The notes below the pieces were generated by a model. The model did not search any database and was not told the origin of the DNA. It saw only the letters and a list, made by a program, of their open reading frames with translations. From assembly GCF_010686765.1 (NCBI RefSeq), contig NZ_JAAGWF010000010.1:283906-347905 (forward strand): a DNA stretch of 64,000 bases, given 5' to 3'. The translations under genes and the position numbers were made by a program. The DNA comes from Geodermatophilus sabuli (lineage in GTDB: Bacteria; Actinomycetota; Actinomycetes; Mycobacteriales; Geodermatophilaceae). This document shows positions 24,644-34,017 of this stretch, piece by piece (the first letter of the stretch is position 1; the number at the start of each line of letters is the position of its first letter).

Positions 24644-26155
24644 TCAGTCGGCGCCGGTGGGGGCGCCGCTCTCACCGCGCCAGGTGGCCAGCCGGCCGGC
24701 CCGGCTGACCGCACGCAACCGCCGCTCCGCCTCGGCCCGGGACCGCCGCGCCGACACGAGCAGCGCCTGGTCACCCCGTACCAGCCGGGTGGACGCGTCG
24801 GGCACGAACGAGCGGCCGTCGCGCACGATGAGCACCACCGAGGCGTCCTCGGGCAGCCGCAGCTCGGGCAGGTAGACGCCGTGCAGGCGGGAGCCCTCGG
24901 GCACCGTCAGCTGCAGCAGGTCGGCGTCCAGCTGCTCCAGCGGCGCGGACTCGACCTCGACGTCCCGCGGCGTCAGGGGTGCCGCGATCCGCAGCCTGCG
25001 GGCCATCCAGGGCAGCGACCCGCCCTGGATCAGGGTGAAGACGACGACCAGCACGAACACGGTGTCGAAGATCCGTACCGCGCCCTGGACCCCGGCGGCC
25101 ACGGGGAAGGTCGCGAGGACGATCGGCACCGCCCCCCGCAGCCCGGCCCAGGAGATGAACGCCTGCTGGGACAGGGGGATGCGGAACCAGGCGAGGCTGG
25201 CCACGACCGACAGCGGCCGGGCGACCAGCAGCAGCGCCCCGCCGACCAGGAGCGCCGGCGGCAGGGCCTCCCCCAGCCGGGACGGCGAGGCCAGCAGGCC
25301 GAGCAGGACGAACAGCCCGATCTGGGCGAGCGACGCCATGCCCTCCGCGAAGCCGATGCTGGCCGACCGGTGCGGCAGCGCGGCGTTGCCGAGGACCACG
25401 CCGCAGAGGTAGACCGCGACGAAACCGGAGGTGTGCGCCAGCGTCGCCGTCGCGAAGGCGAGCACGCACAGCGCCAGCGTGGCGAGCGGGTAGAAGCCGG
25501 CCAGGGGCAGCGCCACCCGGCGGAGCAGCTCGGCGCCGCCGAAGCCGACGGCGACCCCGATCGCGGTCCCGCCGACCAGCTCGACCACGATCTCCACCCC
25601 GACCCACCACCACGGCCCGGCGTGCCCGCCGGTGAGGTAGGCCGCCAGCGCGGTGACCAGCAGGATGGCGGGCGCGTCGTTGAGCCCGCTCTCGGCCTCG
25701 ATCGACGCCGCCAGCCGGCGGGGCAGCGGCAGCCGGCGCAGGGCGGCGAACACCGCCGCGGCGTCCGTCGAGCTGATCACGGCGCCCAGCAGCAGCGCGA
25801 AGGGCCACGAGAAGCCGAGCAGCCCGACGGTGATGGCGGCGGTGACGACCACGCTCACCGTCACACCGACCGTCGCCAGGGACACCCCGGGCCCGATCGC
25901 CCGCCGGACGTCGTTCCAGCGGGTGGTCAGGCCACCCTCGGCCAGGATGACCACGAGCGCGGCGACGCCGAGGGTCTGGGTGAGCTGCACGTCCTCGAAC
26001 TCGACGCCCACGCCGCTCTCCCCCAGGGCGACGCCGAGGGCCAGGTAGATGAGCAGGCTGGGCAGGCCGAGCCGGTCGGCGAGCCGGAGGGCGACGGCCG
26101 CGATCAGCACCACCAGCGCACCGAGCGCGAGGCCCAGGGCGACCGTCGTGTTCAC
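24644..26155 (-). CDS. Potassium/proton antiporter (NhaP2/CvrA type) with TrkA-C domain
   Basis: 503 residues. Twelve or so membrane segments of the CPA1 Na+/H+ exchanger fold, including LLGAVISSTDAAAVFAALR and ESGLNDAPAILLVTAL, the conserved ion-binding region with its Asp residues, and SWAGLRGAVPIVLATFPV. The last 120 residues form a soluble TrkA-C (RCK_C) regulatory domain (VPEGSRLHGVYLPELRLPEDASVVLIVRDG). This combination is the NhaP2 type, which exports K+ in exchange for H+. GTG 26155 starts MNTTVALGLALG. Convergent with mqo, divergent from ileS. Confidence 0.9.
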   Translation of the reverse strand: MNTTVALGLALGALVVLIAAVALRLADRLGLPSLLIYLALGVALGESGVGVEFEDVQLTQTLGVAALVVILAEGGLTTRWNDVRRAIGPGVSLATVGVTVSVVVTAAITVGLLGFSWPFALLLGAVISSTDAAAVFAALRRLPLPRRLAASIEAESGLNDAPAILLVTALAAYLTGGHAGPWWWVGVEIVVELVGGTAIGVAVGFGGAELLRRVALPLAGFYPLATLALCVLAFATATLAHTSGFVAVYLCGVVLGNAALPHRSASIGFAEGMASLAQIGLFVLLGLLASPSRLGEALPPALLVGGALLLVARPLSVVASLAWFRIPLSQQAFISWAGLRGAVPIVLATFPVAAGVQGAVRIFDTVFVLVVVFTLIQGGSLPWMARRLRIAAPLTPRDVEVESAPLEQLDADLLQLTVPEGSRLHGVYLPELRLPEDASVVLIVRDGRSFVPDASTRLVRGDQALLVSARRSRAEAERRLRAVSRAGRLATWRGESGAPTGAD

Positions 26156-26255
26156 CGATCGCCCCTGTCCACCTCCGCAGTCTCCCGTACCCGCGTGCCG
26201 GGACGGTTTCCTATGCTGCCGCCGGCGCCCGCGGCGTCTCGGGGATGATGGTGAC

Positions 26256-26336
26256 GTGAGCGAGCTTGCGAGCGAACCGGTGGGCAGAGCAGTGGCACGC
26301 ACGAGGACGACGAGCGCCGGCGAGGAGGACTCGTGA
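26256..26336 (+). CDS. 26-residue leader ORF overlapping ileS start
   Basis: GTG 26256 to TGA 26336 encodes 26 residues: VSELASEPVGRAVARTRT then TSAGEEDS. Its stop overlaps the ileS start (GTGA) and the GAGGAGG ribosome-binding site of ileS lies inside its last codons. A second ORF of the same length and ending (STSAGEEVS) precedes moxR at 50115-50195, with 20 identical bases (GACGAGCGCCGGCGAGGAGG). A TATGCT at 26212-26217 could be the -10 element. The arrangement fits translational coupling; whether the peptide itself matters is unknown. Confidence 0.55.
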   Translation: MSELASEPVGRAVARTRTTSAGEEDS

Positions 26337-29300
26337 GTGCTCCCGGCCCCTTCCGCGCGCTGCCCCCGCAGGTCGACCTGCCCGCCCTCGAGCGGGAGGT
26401 CCTCGGTCGCTGGGAGGCCGACAAGGTCTTCGCGCGCACCCTGGACGACGCCGCCGGCCGGCCGCAGTGGAACTTCTACGAGGGCCCGCCCACGGCCAAC
26501 GGCCGGCCCGGCACCCACCACATCGAGGCGCGCGCGTTCAAGGACGTCTTCCCCCGGTTCAAGACCATGCAGGGCTGGCACGTGCCCCGCCGCGCCGGCT
26601 GGGACTGCCACGGTCTGCCGGTGGAGATCGCCGTCGAGCAGGAGCTCGGGTTCGCGGGCAAGCCGGACATCGAGCGTTTCGGCATCGCCGAGTTCAACGC
26701 CCGGTGCCGGGAGTCCGTCGAGCGGCACGTCGACGCCTTCACCGAGCTGACCCAGCGGATGGGCTACTGGGTCGACATGTCCACCGCCTACTGGACGATG
26801 GACCCGGCCTACATCGAGAGCGTCTGGTGGTCGCTCAAGGTCGTCTTCGAGAAGGGCCTGCTGGTCGAGGACCACCGGGTGTCGCCGTACTGCCCGCGGT
26901 GCGGCACCGGCCTGTCCGACCACGAGGTCGCCCAGGGGTACGAGTCGATCACCGACCCGTCGGTGTACGTGCGGCTGCCGGTCACCGACGGCGAGTGGGC
27001 CGGCCGGGCCGACCTGCTGGTCTGGACGACGACGCCGTGGACGCTGCCCTCCAACACCGCCGTCGCGATGCACCCCGACGTCACCTACGTCGTGGCGCGC
27101 ACGGACGCCGGCACGTTCGTCGTCGCCGAGCCGCTGCTGGCCGCCGTCCTGGGCGAGGACGCCGAGGTGCTGGCCCGCACCACCGGCCGGGACTGGGAAC
27201 GGGTGCACTACCGCCGCCCGTTCGAGCTGGTCGACTTCCCCGAGGGCGAGGACGCGCACTACGTCGTCCTGGCCGACTACGTCACCACCGACGACGGCAC
27301 CGGGCTGGTTCACCAGTCCCCCGCCTTCGGCGCCGACGACCTCGCCGTGTGCCGCTCCTACGGGCTGCCGGTGGTCAACCCGATCGACCCGACCGGGCAC
27401 TTCCTCCCCGAGGTGCCGCTGGTCGGCGGGCACTTCTTCAAGGCCGCCGACGACGCGCTGGTCGTCGACCTGGCCCAGCGGGGTGTGCTGTTCCGCGAGC
27501 TGCGCTACGAGCACAGCTATCCGCACTGCTGGCGCTGCCACACGCCGCTCATGTACTACGCCCAGCCGTCCTGGTACATCCGGACGTCGGCGGTCAAGGA
27601 CCAGCTGCTCGCCGAGAACGAGAAGACCACCTGGCGCCCGGAGACCATCCAGTGGGGCCGCTACGGCGACTGGCTGCGCAACAACGTCGACTGGGCGCTG
27701 TCCCGCGACCGGTACTGGGGCACGCCCCTGCCGATCTGGCGCAACGACGCCGACCCGTCCCGGATGGTCGCCGTCGGGTCGCTGGCGGAGCTCTCGGAGC
27801 TCACCGGCCGGGACCTGTCGGACCTGGACCCGCACCGGCCGTTCATCGACGACGTGACCTTCACCCGCCCCGGCGAGGAGGGCACCTACCGGCGGGTCCG
27901 GCAGGTCATCGACGCCTGGTACGACTCCGGCTCGATGCCCTTCGCCCAGTGGGGCGCGCCGCACCGCAACCAGGCGGAGTTCGAGGCCGCCTACCCGGCG
28001 CAGTTCATCTGCGAGGCGATCGACCAGACCCGCGGCTGGTTCTACACGCTGATGGCCATCGGCACGCTGGTGTTCGAGCGGAGCTCCTACGAGAACGTGC
28101 TGGTCCTCGGCCACATCCTCGCCGAGGACGGTCGCAAGATGAGCAAGCACCTGGGCAACATCCTCGAGCCGATCCCGCTGATGGACCGGCACGGCGCCGA
28201 CGCCGTCCGCTGGTTCATGCTGGCCGGCGGCTCGCCGTGGTCGGCCCGACGGGTGGGGCACGAGACCCTCTCCGAGGTCGTCCGCAAGGTGCTGCTGACC
28301 TACTGGAACACCGCCAGCTTCTTCACCCTCTACGCCGAGACCAACGGCTGGGACCCGGCCGGGCGACCCGCACCCGCGCGGGCCGAGCGGCCGCTGCTGG
28401 ACCGGTGGGCGCTGGCCGAGCTGGCCGCGGTCACCACCGGGGTGACCGACGCGCTCGAGGACTTCGACACCCAGGCCGCCGGTCGGCTCCTCGCCGGCTT
28501 CGTCGACGACCTGTCCAACTGGTACGTCCGCCGCTCCCGCCGCCGGTTCTGGGACGGCGACCCCGCGGCGCTGGCCACCCTGCACGAGGTGCTCGACGGG
28601 CTGACCCGGCTCATGGCCCCCTTGACCCCCTTCGTGACCGAGGAGGTGTGGGCGCGGGCGGTCGCCCCCGGCCTCGGCGGCGAGGCGGCGGACTCGGTGC
28701 ACCTGGCCACCTGGCCGGTCGCCGACGCCGACGCCCGGGACGACGTCCTGCTCGAGCAGGTCGCCCTCGTGCGCCGCCTGGTCGAGGTGGGCCGGTCGGC
28801 GCGCACGTCGGCGAAGGTCCGCACCCGCCAGCCACTGGGCCGGGCGGTCGTCGCCGCGCCGGGCTGGTCGGCCCTCCCCCGCGACCTGGTCGCCGAGGTG
28901 GCCGACGAGCTCAACGTGGTGGACGTGGTGGAGCTGTCGGGCGCGGTCGGCGAGGACCTGGTCGACGTCAGCGTGAAGGTGGACTTCCGCGCCGTCGGGC
29001 GCCGGCTGGGCAAGCAGGTGCAGGCGGTGGCCACGGCCGTGGCGGCCGCCGACCCGGCCGCCCTGGTGACCGCCTACCGGGCCGGGACCGCGACCGTCGA
29101 GGTCGACGGCGTCCCGGTGCCGCTGGCCGAGGGCGATCTGGTCGTCACCGAGACCCCCCGCGAGGGCTGGACCGTGGCCGGCGGCGGCGGGCTCACCGTC
29201 GCCCTCGACCTCGCCCTGACCCCTGAGCTCGAGCGGGCCGGCCTGGTGCGCGAGGCCGTCCGCCTGGTGCAGGACGCCCGCAAGGGCAGCGGGCTCGCGG

Positions 29301-29494
29301 TCAGCGACCGCATCGAGCTGTGGTGGACCGTCGACGGCTCCCCCACCGATCCCATGGCGCAGGCGCTCACCGAGCACGCCGACCAGCTGGCCGCGGAGGT
29401 CCTGGCGGTCCAGGTGCACGCCGGCGTGGCCGGGGAGGGCGTCGGCGTCGAGGGTCCGGCCGGGTCGCGCTTCTGGGTGGCCCGCGCGGGCTGA
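26333..29494 (+). CDS. ileS: Isoleucyl-tRNA synthetase
   Basis: 1053 residues, class I synthetase. The HIGH-type motif is GTHHIEAR (near residue 60), DCHGLPVE follows, and the second signature is KMSKHLGN (near residue 601). The editing domain (VWTTTPWTLPSNTAV) and anticodon-binding region with the Trp-rich NWYVRRSRRRFW are present. Length and the KMSKH variant resemble the longer, eukaryote-like IleRS group that tends to be mupirocin tolerant; that last point is a family inference. GTG 26333 overlaps the stop of a 26-codon leader ORF. No T-box structure is apparent upstream. Confidence 0.96.
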   Translation: MSAPGPFRALPPQVDLPALEREVLGRWEADKVFARTLDDAAGRPQWNFYEGPPTANGRPGTHHIEARAFKDVFPRFKTMQGWHVPRRAGWDCHGLPVEIAVEQELGFAGKPDIERFGIAEFNARCRESVERHVDAFTELTQRMGYWVDMSTAYWTMDPAYIESVWWSLKVVFEKGLLVEDHRVSPYCPRCGTGLSDHEVAQGYESITDPSVYVRLPVTDGEWAGRADLLVWTTTPWTLPSNTAVAMHPDVTYVVARTDAGTFVVAEPLLAAVLGEDAEVLARTTGRDWERVHYRRPFELVDFPEGEDAHYVVLADYVTTDDGTGLVHQSPAFGADDLAVCRSYGLPVVNPIDPTGHFLPEVPLVGGHFFKAADDALVVDLAQRGVLFRELRYEHSYPHCWRCHTPLMYYAQPSWYIRTSAVKDQLLAENEKTTWRPETIQWGRYGDWLRNNVDWALSRDRYWGTPLPIWRNDADPSRMVAVGSLAELSELTGRDLSDLDPHRPFIDDVTFTRPGEEGTYRRVRQVIDAWYDSGSMPFAQWGAPHRNQAEFEAAYPAQFICEAIDQTRGWFYTLMAIGTLVFERSSYENVLVLGHILAEDGRKMSKHLGNILEPIPLMDRHGADAVRWFMLAGGSPWSARRVGHETLSEVVRKVLLTYWNTASFFTLYAETNGWDPAGRPAPARAERPLLDRWALAELAAVTTGVTDALEDFDTQAAGRLLAGFVDDLSNWYVRRSRRRFWDGDPAALATLHEVLDGLTRLMAPLTPFVTEEVWARAVAPGLGGEAADSVHLATWPVADADARDDVLLEQVALVRRLVEVGRSARTSAKVRTRQPLGRAVVAAPGWSALPRDLVAEVADELNVVDVVELSGAVGEDLVDVSVKVDFRAVGRRLGKQVQAVATAVAAADPAALVTAYRAGTATVEVDGVPVPLAEGDLVVTETPREGWTVAGGGGLTVALDLALTPELERAGLVREAVRLVQDARKGSGLAVSDRIELWWTVDGSPTDPMAQALTEHADQLAAEVLAVQVHAGVAGEGVGVEGPAGSRFWVARAG

Positions 29495-29523
29495 GGCGCC
29501 GTGCGGGCCACCGTGCGGTGCGG

Positions 29524-30285
29524 TCAGTCCAGCCGGGCCGACCGGCGCCGGCTCCGCTCGTCGTCGGCGAGCCGACGGACCGGGCGGCACGTCGCGCACG
29601 GGGTGAAGCCGTCGGCACGGGCCTCGGCCAGCGGCAGCGCGACGCCGGCCCGGCCGTACAGCTGGGGGCACTCGGCCAGGTGGTAGCGCGGGTGCTCGTC
29701 GACCACCACGACGTCATCGGTCAGGTCGACGACGAGCAGCAGGTCGGAGAACTCGACGTCCTCCTCGCCAGGCTCGTCCGCCGCGACGGCACCCGGGGAC
29801 GCCCGTCCGGCCTCCCGGTCCGCCGCTGCACCGGTCGGCACCCGCTCGGCGGCGGGTGGCAGCTCGACGACGGTGAGCTCCTCGACCGCACCGGTGGGCA
29901 CGTCGGTCCGGGAGCCCTCGTCGCGGCCCTCCTCGACCCACTCGTCCTCGACCCACTCGTCGTCGGCGTACGCCGCGTCGACGTCGTCGGCGGCGAGGTC
30001 GGCCTCGCCGGGATCGTCGTCGGCCCGGTGGCCGACGGCACGGTGGTCAGCCGCCGTCGTCGGCTCGACCGGCGGCCACCGGTCCTCCGCCGGCATGCGG
30101 TGGACGCCGTCCGGTGCGCGTTCGTCGGGCCCGGCGCGCATCGACCGGCGGGCGACCAGGAGCAGCACGGCGGCCAGTGCGCACGCGGCGACGCAGCCCC
30201 AGTACAGGGCGGTGAGGCCGGTGGCCAGGCCGCCCACGAACAGCCCGAGGCCGAGGAGCACCAGCAGGCCCGCTGCCAAGATCAC
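29524..30285 (-). CDS. Membrane protein with acidic linker and C-terminal Cys/His motif
   Basis: 253 residues, not recognised as a named family. Two N-terminal membrane helices (AAGLLVLLGLGLFVGGLA and ALYWGCVAACALAAVLLLV) are followed by about 130 very acidic, low-complexity residues with a DEWVEDEWVEE repeat. The C-terminus is compact and conserved-looking: HPRYHLAECPQLYGR then FTPCATCRPVRRL, with H-x5-C and CxxC spaced as in small metal-binding knuckles. Similar C-terminal modules occur in actinobacterial membrane proteins of unknown role. It is convergent with ileS and follows divIVA on the opposite side of a strong terminator. ATG 30285. Confidence 0.7.
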   Translation of the reverse strand: MILAAGLLVLLGLGLFVGGLATGLTALYWGCVAACALAAVLLLVARRSMRAGPDERAPDGVHRMPAEDRWPPVEPTTAADHRAVGHRADDDPGEADLAADDVDAAYADDEWVEDEWVEEGRDEGSRTDVPTGAVEELTVVELPPAAERVPTGAAADREAGRASPGAVAADEPGEEDVEFSDLLLVVDLTDDVVVVDEHPRYHLAECPQLYGRAGVALPLAEARADGFTPCATCRPVRRLADDERSRRRSARLD

Positions 30286-30323
30286 CGGCCGACTCTATCC
30301 GGCGGCCTCGGCCCCCGGACGCG

Positions 30324-30360
30324 CGACAGGGCCCCCGGACGTCGTCCGGGGGCCCTGTCG
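30324..30360. terminator. Strong terminator hairpin after divIVA
   Basis: Arms 30324-30340 and 30344-30360 pair perfectly over 17 bp with a 3-base loop GTC. It lies 27 bases after the divIVA stop and 38 bases before the downstream membrane-protein start, ending the division cluster. Confidence 0.8.
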
Positions 30361-30387
30361 TGGCCCCTCCCGAGGAGGAGCCCTCGA

Positions 30388-31125
30388 TCACGCGGGGGCG
30401 TGCTGGTTCTGCCGGCTGTTGGACGCGGGCTCGGCCGAGCCCCGGCTGTCCAGGTCCCGCAGGTGCGACTCCAGGTAGGACCGCAGCCGGGTGCGGTACT
30501 CACGCTCGAAGGTGCGCAGCTCCTCGATCTTGCGCTCCAGGCTGGTGCGCTTCTCCTCGAGCGAGCCCATGACCTCGGTGTGCCGGCGCTCGGCGTCCTG
30601 GTCGAGAGCGGCGGCCTTGGCGCGGGCCTCGCGCTCCATGGTCTCGGCGCGGGTGCGCGCGTCGCCGACCATGGTGTCGGCACGCATCTTGGCCTCGCTG
30701 ACCATCTGCTCGCTCTTGGCCCGCGCGTCGGTGACCATCCGCTCGCTGTTGGTGCGGGCGCTGGTGACCATCTGGTCGGCCTGCGCCTTCGCCTCGTTCA
30801 CGTACTTGTCGGCCGTCTCGGTGGCCAGCGCCAGCATCCGCGAGGCCCGTGCGCTGTCGTCCTCGCGCGGGGCGACCGGCGGGGGCGGTGCTGCCACGGG
30901 TGCGGGGGCGGGCGCGGGGGGCTCGGGCGCCTCGGCGCGCATGGTGCGGCCGGTCGCCGAGCCGGAGCGCAGCTCGTTGTTCTCCTCGATCAGCCGGGCC
31001 AGCTCGGCCTCCACCACGTCGAGGAACGCGTCCACCTCGTCCTCGTCGTAGCCCCGCTTGCCGATCGGCGGCTTCTTGAAGACGACGTTGTGCACGTCGG
31101 CAGGCGTGAGTGGCAACAGGCTCAC
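30388..31125 (-). CDS. divIVA: DivIVA/Wag31 polar growth scaffold
   Basis: 245 residues. The DivIVA lipid-binding N-terminus is [40 protein letters not shown], followed by a short Pro-rich linker and a long coiled coil (residues about 95-220) rich in Ala, Arg and Glu with heptad-like repeats ([20 protein letters not shown]). It recruits cell-wall synthesis to poles and septa. It is the last gene of the ftsZ-pgeF-yggS-sepF-yggT-divIVA run, the usual actinobacterial order. GTG 31125. Confidence 0.95.
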   Translation of the reverse strand: MSLLPLTPADVHNVVFKKPPIGKRGYDEDEVDAFLDVVEAELARLIEENNELRSGSATGRTMRAEAPEPPAPAPAPVAAPPPPVAPREDDSARASRMLALATETADKYVNEAKAQADQMVTSARTNSERMVTDARAKSEQMVSEAKMRADTMVGDARTRAETMEREARAKAAALDQDAERRHTEVMGSLEEKRTSLERKIEELRTFEREYRTRLRSYLESHLRDLDSRGSAEPASNSRQNQHAPA

Positions 31126-31219
31126 CTCGGGTCGGACAGCGGGAACAGGGACGTTCTCGGACGAGCGACGGCGGACCGTACCCGGCCTCCGGCGTCGCCA
31201 TCCCCGGCGGGTTCAGCGG

Positions 31220-31516
31220 TCACGCGGCGGCGGCGAGTGAGGTCGTGATGCCACGCAGGATGTACACGGCGATCAGGAGCACCATAAACCCGAGGTCCAA
31301 CCGGATGGTCCCCAGGTTCAGCGGGGGGATGACCTTCCGGATCGCCTTCAGCGGCGGGTCGGTGGTCGCGTAGACCACCTCGAGACCGGCCGCGACCAGC
31401 CCCGACGGTCGCCAGCTCCGCGCCAGCACCATCACCCAGTCGACGACGAACCGCGCGAAGAGCAGGACGAGGAAGACGAGCAGCACCGACGAGACGATCT
31501 GCCAGAAGAGAGCCAC
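31220..31516 (-). CDS. yggT: YggT/YlmG-family membrane protein
   Basis: 98 residues with two YggT-type hydrophobic segments, IVSSVLLVFLVLLFARFVVD and LGFMVLLIAVYILRGI, separated by the conserved VYATTDPPLKAIRKVIPPLNLGTIRLD loop. The family is linked to division and osmotic tolerance and is normally encoded between sepF and divIVA, as here. ATG 31516. Confidence 0.92.
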   Translation of the reverse strand: MALFWQIVSSVLLVFLVLLFARFVVDWVMVLARSWRPSGLVAAGLEVVYATTDPPLKAIRKVIPPLNLGTIRLDLGFMVLLIAVYILRGITTSLAAAA

Positions 31517-31567
31517 GGTCCTCGTTCGTTCAGGGCACCTCGTGCCGGTCTGGGCCTGCTGTCGGCC

Positions 31568-32335
31568 TCAGGACTGGTTGAAGAAGCCGCCCTCGCGGAT
31601 CCGCGCCTTGTCCTCGGCCGTCACGTCGACGTCCCTCGGGCTGAGCAGGAACACCTTGTTCGTGACGCGCTCGATACTACCGCGCAGCCCGAAGGACAGG
31701 CCCGCAGCGAAGTCGACGAGACGCTTCGCGTCGGCGTCGTCCATCTCGGAGAGGTTCATGATGACCGGCATCCCGTCGCGGAAGCTCTCCCCGATCTGGC
31801 GGGCCTCGTTGTAGGTGCGCGGGTGCAGGGTGGTGATCCGGTAGGGCTTCGGCGCAGGCGCAGGCGCCGGCTCGGGCTCCGGCGCGGCGACGGCCACCGG
31901 CTCGCGGACGGCGAGGCCCGCCGCGCCCGAGGCGCTGGACCCACCGCTGCTGCCGCCGGCCGAGGCACCCACACCGGCCAGGCCACCCACGCGCGGGGGA
32001 CCGGCCGCGGCCGGCGCCAGGCCGATGGTGCGGCCGGGCCCGGTGCGGCGCGGCAGCGCCACGGGCTCGGGATCGGGCGCCGGGGGCAGGTCCGCCTCCA
32101 GGTCCTCGGCGTAGTCGTCGGCGCGGTAACCGGCGTCGGCGTACCGGTCGACGGGCTCGCCGTAGTGGTCGTCGTAGGCGTCGTCCGGGGCGTAGCGGCC
32201 GTAGCGACGGTCGTCGAGCCGGTCGTGCCGGTCGGCGTACTCGGTCTGCCGGGCGTCGTACCGGCCGTAGGCGCGGGCGTCGTCGTCCTCGACGAGCCCG
32301 AGGTAGATGCCCATCTTCCGCATGGCTCCGGCCAT
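31568..32335 (-). CDS. sepF: Cell division protein SepF
   Basis: 255 residues. The N-terminal membrane-binding helix [15 protein letters not shown] is intact, then a long Tyr/Asp/Arg-rich and Pro-rich linker, then the SepF core ([67 protein letters not shown]). It tethers FtsZ to the membrane, replacing FtsA in actinobacteria. ATG 32335 is preceded by GGGGAGG and overlaps the yggS stop by one base; ATG 32323 (MRKMG) is an alternative. The linker is longer than in Mycobacterium. Confidence 0.94.
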   Translation of the reverse strand: MAGAMRKMGIYLGLVEDDDARAYGRYDARQTEYADRHDRLDDRRYGRYAPDDAYDDHYGEPVDRYADAGYRADDYAEDLEADLPPAPDPEPVALPRRTGPGRTIGLAPAAAGPPRVGGLAGVGASAGGSSGGSSASGAAGLAVREPVAVAAPEPEPAPAPAPKPYRITTLHPRTYNEARQIGESFRDGMPVIMNLSEMDDADAKRLVDFAAGLSFGLRGSIERVTNKVFLLSPRDVDVTAEDKARIREGGFFNQS

Positions 32336-33108
32336 CAGCCCTCCCCCTCTGGTGGTGTCGTCAGCGCGCTGGTGGGCTCGTGGGGCCCGTGTTGCTGGTG
32401 TGACTCGTCTTCCGGGGAGGCTAGAGGGCGCGCTCCGAAGAGCGCGGTTCCGACACGCACGAGCGTGCTGCCGGCTGCGACCGCGTCCTCCAGGTCGGCG
32501 CTCATGCCCGCGGAGAGCTCCCGCGCGTCGGGGTGGTCGGCGCGGACGCGCTCGGCGAGGGCGGCCAGCCGGTCGAACGCGGGCCGCGGCTCGATGCCAC
32601 GGGGCGCCACCGCCATCAGGCCGCGCAGTCGCACCCCCTCCTCGGCGGCGACCGCGTCGGCCAGCGCGGGGACGTCGGCGGGGTCGGCACCACCCCGGGC
32701 GGCCAGCTCCCCCTCCGGGCCGCCGAGGTCCACCTGGAGCAGCACGTCGACGAGGCGGCCGGTCTCGGCACCGACGCGGCCGAGCGCACGGGCGAGCGCG
32801 GGACGGTCGACCGAGTGCACCACGGCGCCCAGGCGGGCGACCGCGGCGGCCTTGTTCCGCTGCAACTGGCCGACGAAGTGCCACCGCAGCGGGAGGTCGG
32901 CCAGCTCGGCGGCCTTCCCGGCCAGCTCCTGGGCGCGGTTCTCCCCGAAGTCGGCCAGCCCGAGCGCGGCCAGGTCTCGGACGGCGGCGGCCGGCCAGGT
33001 CTTGCTGACCGCGAGCAGGGTGACCGTGGCGGGATCGCGGCCGGCGGCGCGCGCGGCGGCGTCGATCCGGGCGCGGACCGCGGCGAGCCGGTCGGCCGGG
33101 GAGGTCAC
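32335..33108 (-). CDS. yggS: PLP homeostasis protein (YggS/PLPBP family)
   Basis: 257 residues, single-domain TIM-barrel PLP-binding protein. The PLP lysine is in [11 protein letters not shown], with [31 protein letters not shown] and [28 protein letters not shown] typical of the family. It buffers pyridoxal phosphate and has no known catalytic activity. About 25 residues after the conserved end form a His/Glu-rich tail. GTG 33108; its neighbours pgeF and sepF are the normal context. Confidence 0.93.
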   Translation of the reverse strand: MTSPADRLAAVRARIDAAARAAGRDPATVTLLAVSKTWPAAAVRDLAALGLADFGENRAQELAGKAAELADLPLRWHFVGQLQRNKAAAVARLGAVVHSVDRPALARALGRVGAETGRLVDVLLQVDLGGPEGELAARGGADPADVPALADAVAAEEGVRLRGLMAVAPRGIEPRPAFDRLAALAERVRADHPDARELSAGMSADLEDAVAAGSTLVRVGTALFGARPLASPEDESHQQHGPHEPTSALTTPPEGEG

Positions 33109-33188
33109 GCCGTCATTCTCCCGGTGGTCCCGGCGTCCCTGCAGGGGCCCGTCGCGTGCCCCCCGGGCCGCCGAGCCGCAGGTAGCCC

Positions 33189-33920
33189 CTACTCCAGCCA
33201 GACGACGCCGGCCTGGCGACCGGTCACGCCGTCGCGGCGGTGGGAGAAGAGGAACCGGTCCTCGACGGTGCAGCGTGGATCGTGCACGACCTGGGCCACC
33301 CCCGCGCCGCGCAGCAGCTCGGTGAGACCCGCCCGGAGGTCGAGCCCCGGGGTCCCGGTCCGCGTGCGGACGGCCGCCGCCGGGGCCACCCGGGCCACCT
33401 CGGCCTGCATGGCCGCGGGCACCTCGTAGTCCGCGCCACAGACGGCCGGGCCGAGCAGCGCCTCGACGTCGCCGGGCCGGGAGCCCAGCCGCCGCATCGC
33501 CGCCAGGGTCGCGGGGACGATGCCGCGGCGGACGCCCTCGCGCCCGGCGTGCACCGCGGCGACCACGCCGGCGACCGGGTCGGCCAGCAGCACCGGCACG
33601 CAGTCGGCGACCAGGACGCAGAGCACGAGCCCTCGGGTGGCGGTGACCAGCGCGTCGACGTCGGCGACCGGGTTCTCGTCGGCGTCCTCGACGATCGCCA
33701 CGCCGGTGCCGTGGACCTGGGTCATCCACACCAGCGAGTGCGCCGGCACGCCGAGCTCGCGGGCCAGCCGCTCCCGGTTGGCCGTCACGTCGGCGGGGTC
33801 GTCGCCGACGTGCCCGCCCAGGTTGAACGAGTCGTACGGCGACGAAGAGCGGCCGCCCCGCCGGTCGGTGACGACCCGACGGGGTCGCACCGCCCGGGGG
33901 ACGGCCGTTGGAGTGCTCAT
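33189..33920 (-). CDS. pgeF: Peptidoglycan editing factor PgeF (multicopper-oxidase-fold, YfiH/YlmD family)
   Basis: 243 residues. The metal-binding triad of the family is visible: QVHGTGVAIV (His), VADCVPVLLAD (Cys) and VHAGREGVRRG (His). SFNLGGHVGDDPADVTANRERL and the C-terminal FLFSHRRDGVTGRQAGVVWL are standard. The enzyme removes L-serine misincorporated into muramyl tripeptide, and its place right after ftsZ agrees. ATG 33920 follows the stop-adjacent hairpin that ends ftsZ. Confidence 0.92.
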   Translation of the reverse strand: MSTPTAVPRAVRPRRVVTDRRGGRSSSPYDSFNLGGHVGDDPADVTANRERLARELGVPAHSLVWMTQVHGTGVAIVEDADENPVADVDALVTATRGLVLCVLVADCVPVLLADPVAGVVAAVHAGREGVRRGIVPATLAAMRRLGSRPGDVEALLGPAVCGADYEVPAAMQAEVARVAPAAAVRTRTGTPGLDLRAGLTELLRGAGVAQVVHDPRCTVEDRFLFSHRRDGVTGRQAGVVWLE

Positions 33921-33960
33921 CGCGGAGGAGCCTACGACCCCGTTCCCGGCACACTGCCGG

Positions 33961-34017
33961 CCCCCGTGCAGCGCCCCGCCGCGAGCGACCGAGCGGTGGG
34001 GGGCACGGGGCGTCCTC
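33961..34017 (-). terminator. Stop-adjacent hairpin element, copy 3 (after ftsZ)
   Basis: On the minus strand it starts directly after the ftsZ TGA. Outer arms CCCCGTGC and GCACGGGG; inner arms CCCCACCGC and GCGGCGGGG with the same A-C mismatch as copy 1 (after mqo). The changes relative to copy 1 occur in matched pairs on both arms. It can attenuate transcription from ftsZ into pgeF. Confidence 0.7.

Noticed and set aside
26156..26332. Possible translational T-box riboswitch before ileS, common in actinobacteria
   Set aside because: The gap is only about 180 bases, no T-box sequence of the GGTGGTACCGCG kind and no stem I with an isoleucine specifier could be found. The region is better explained by the 26-codon leader.
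24644..29671. A 1675-residue frame on the minus strand covering ileS and the antiporter
   Set aside because: Its N-terminal two thirds are the antisense of ileS with Arg/Gly/Val-rich composition; only the last 503 residues (antiporter) are real.
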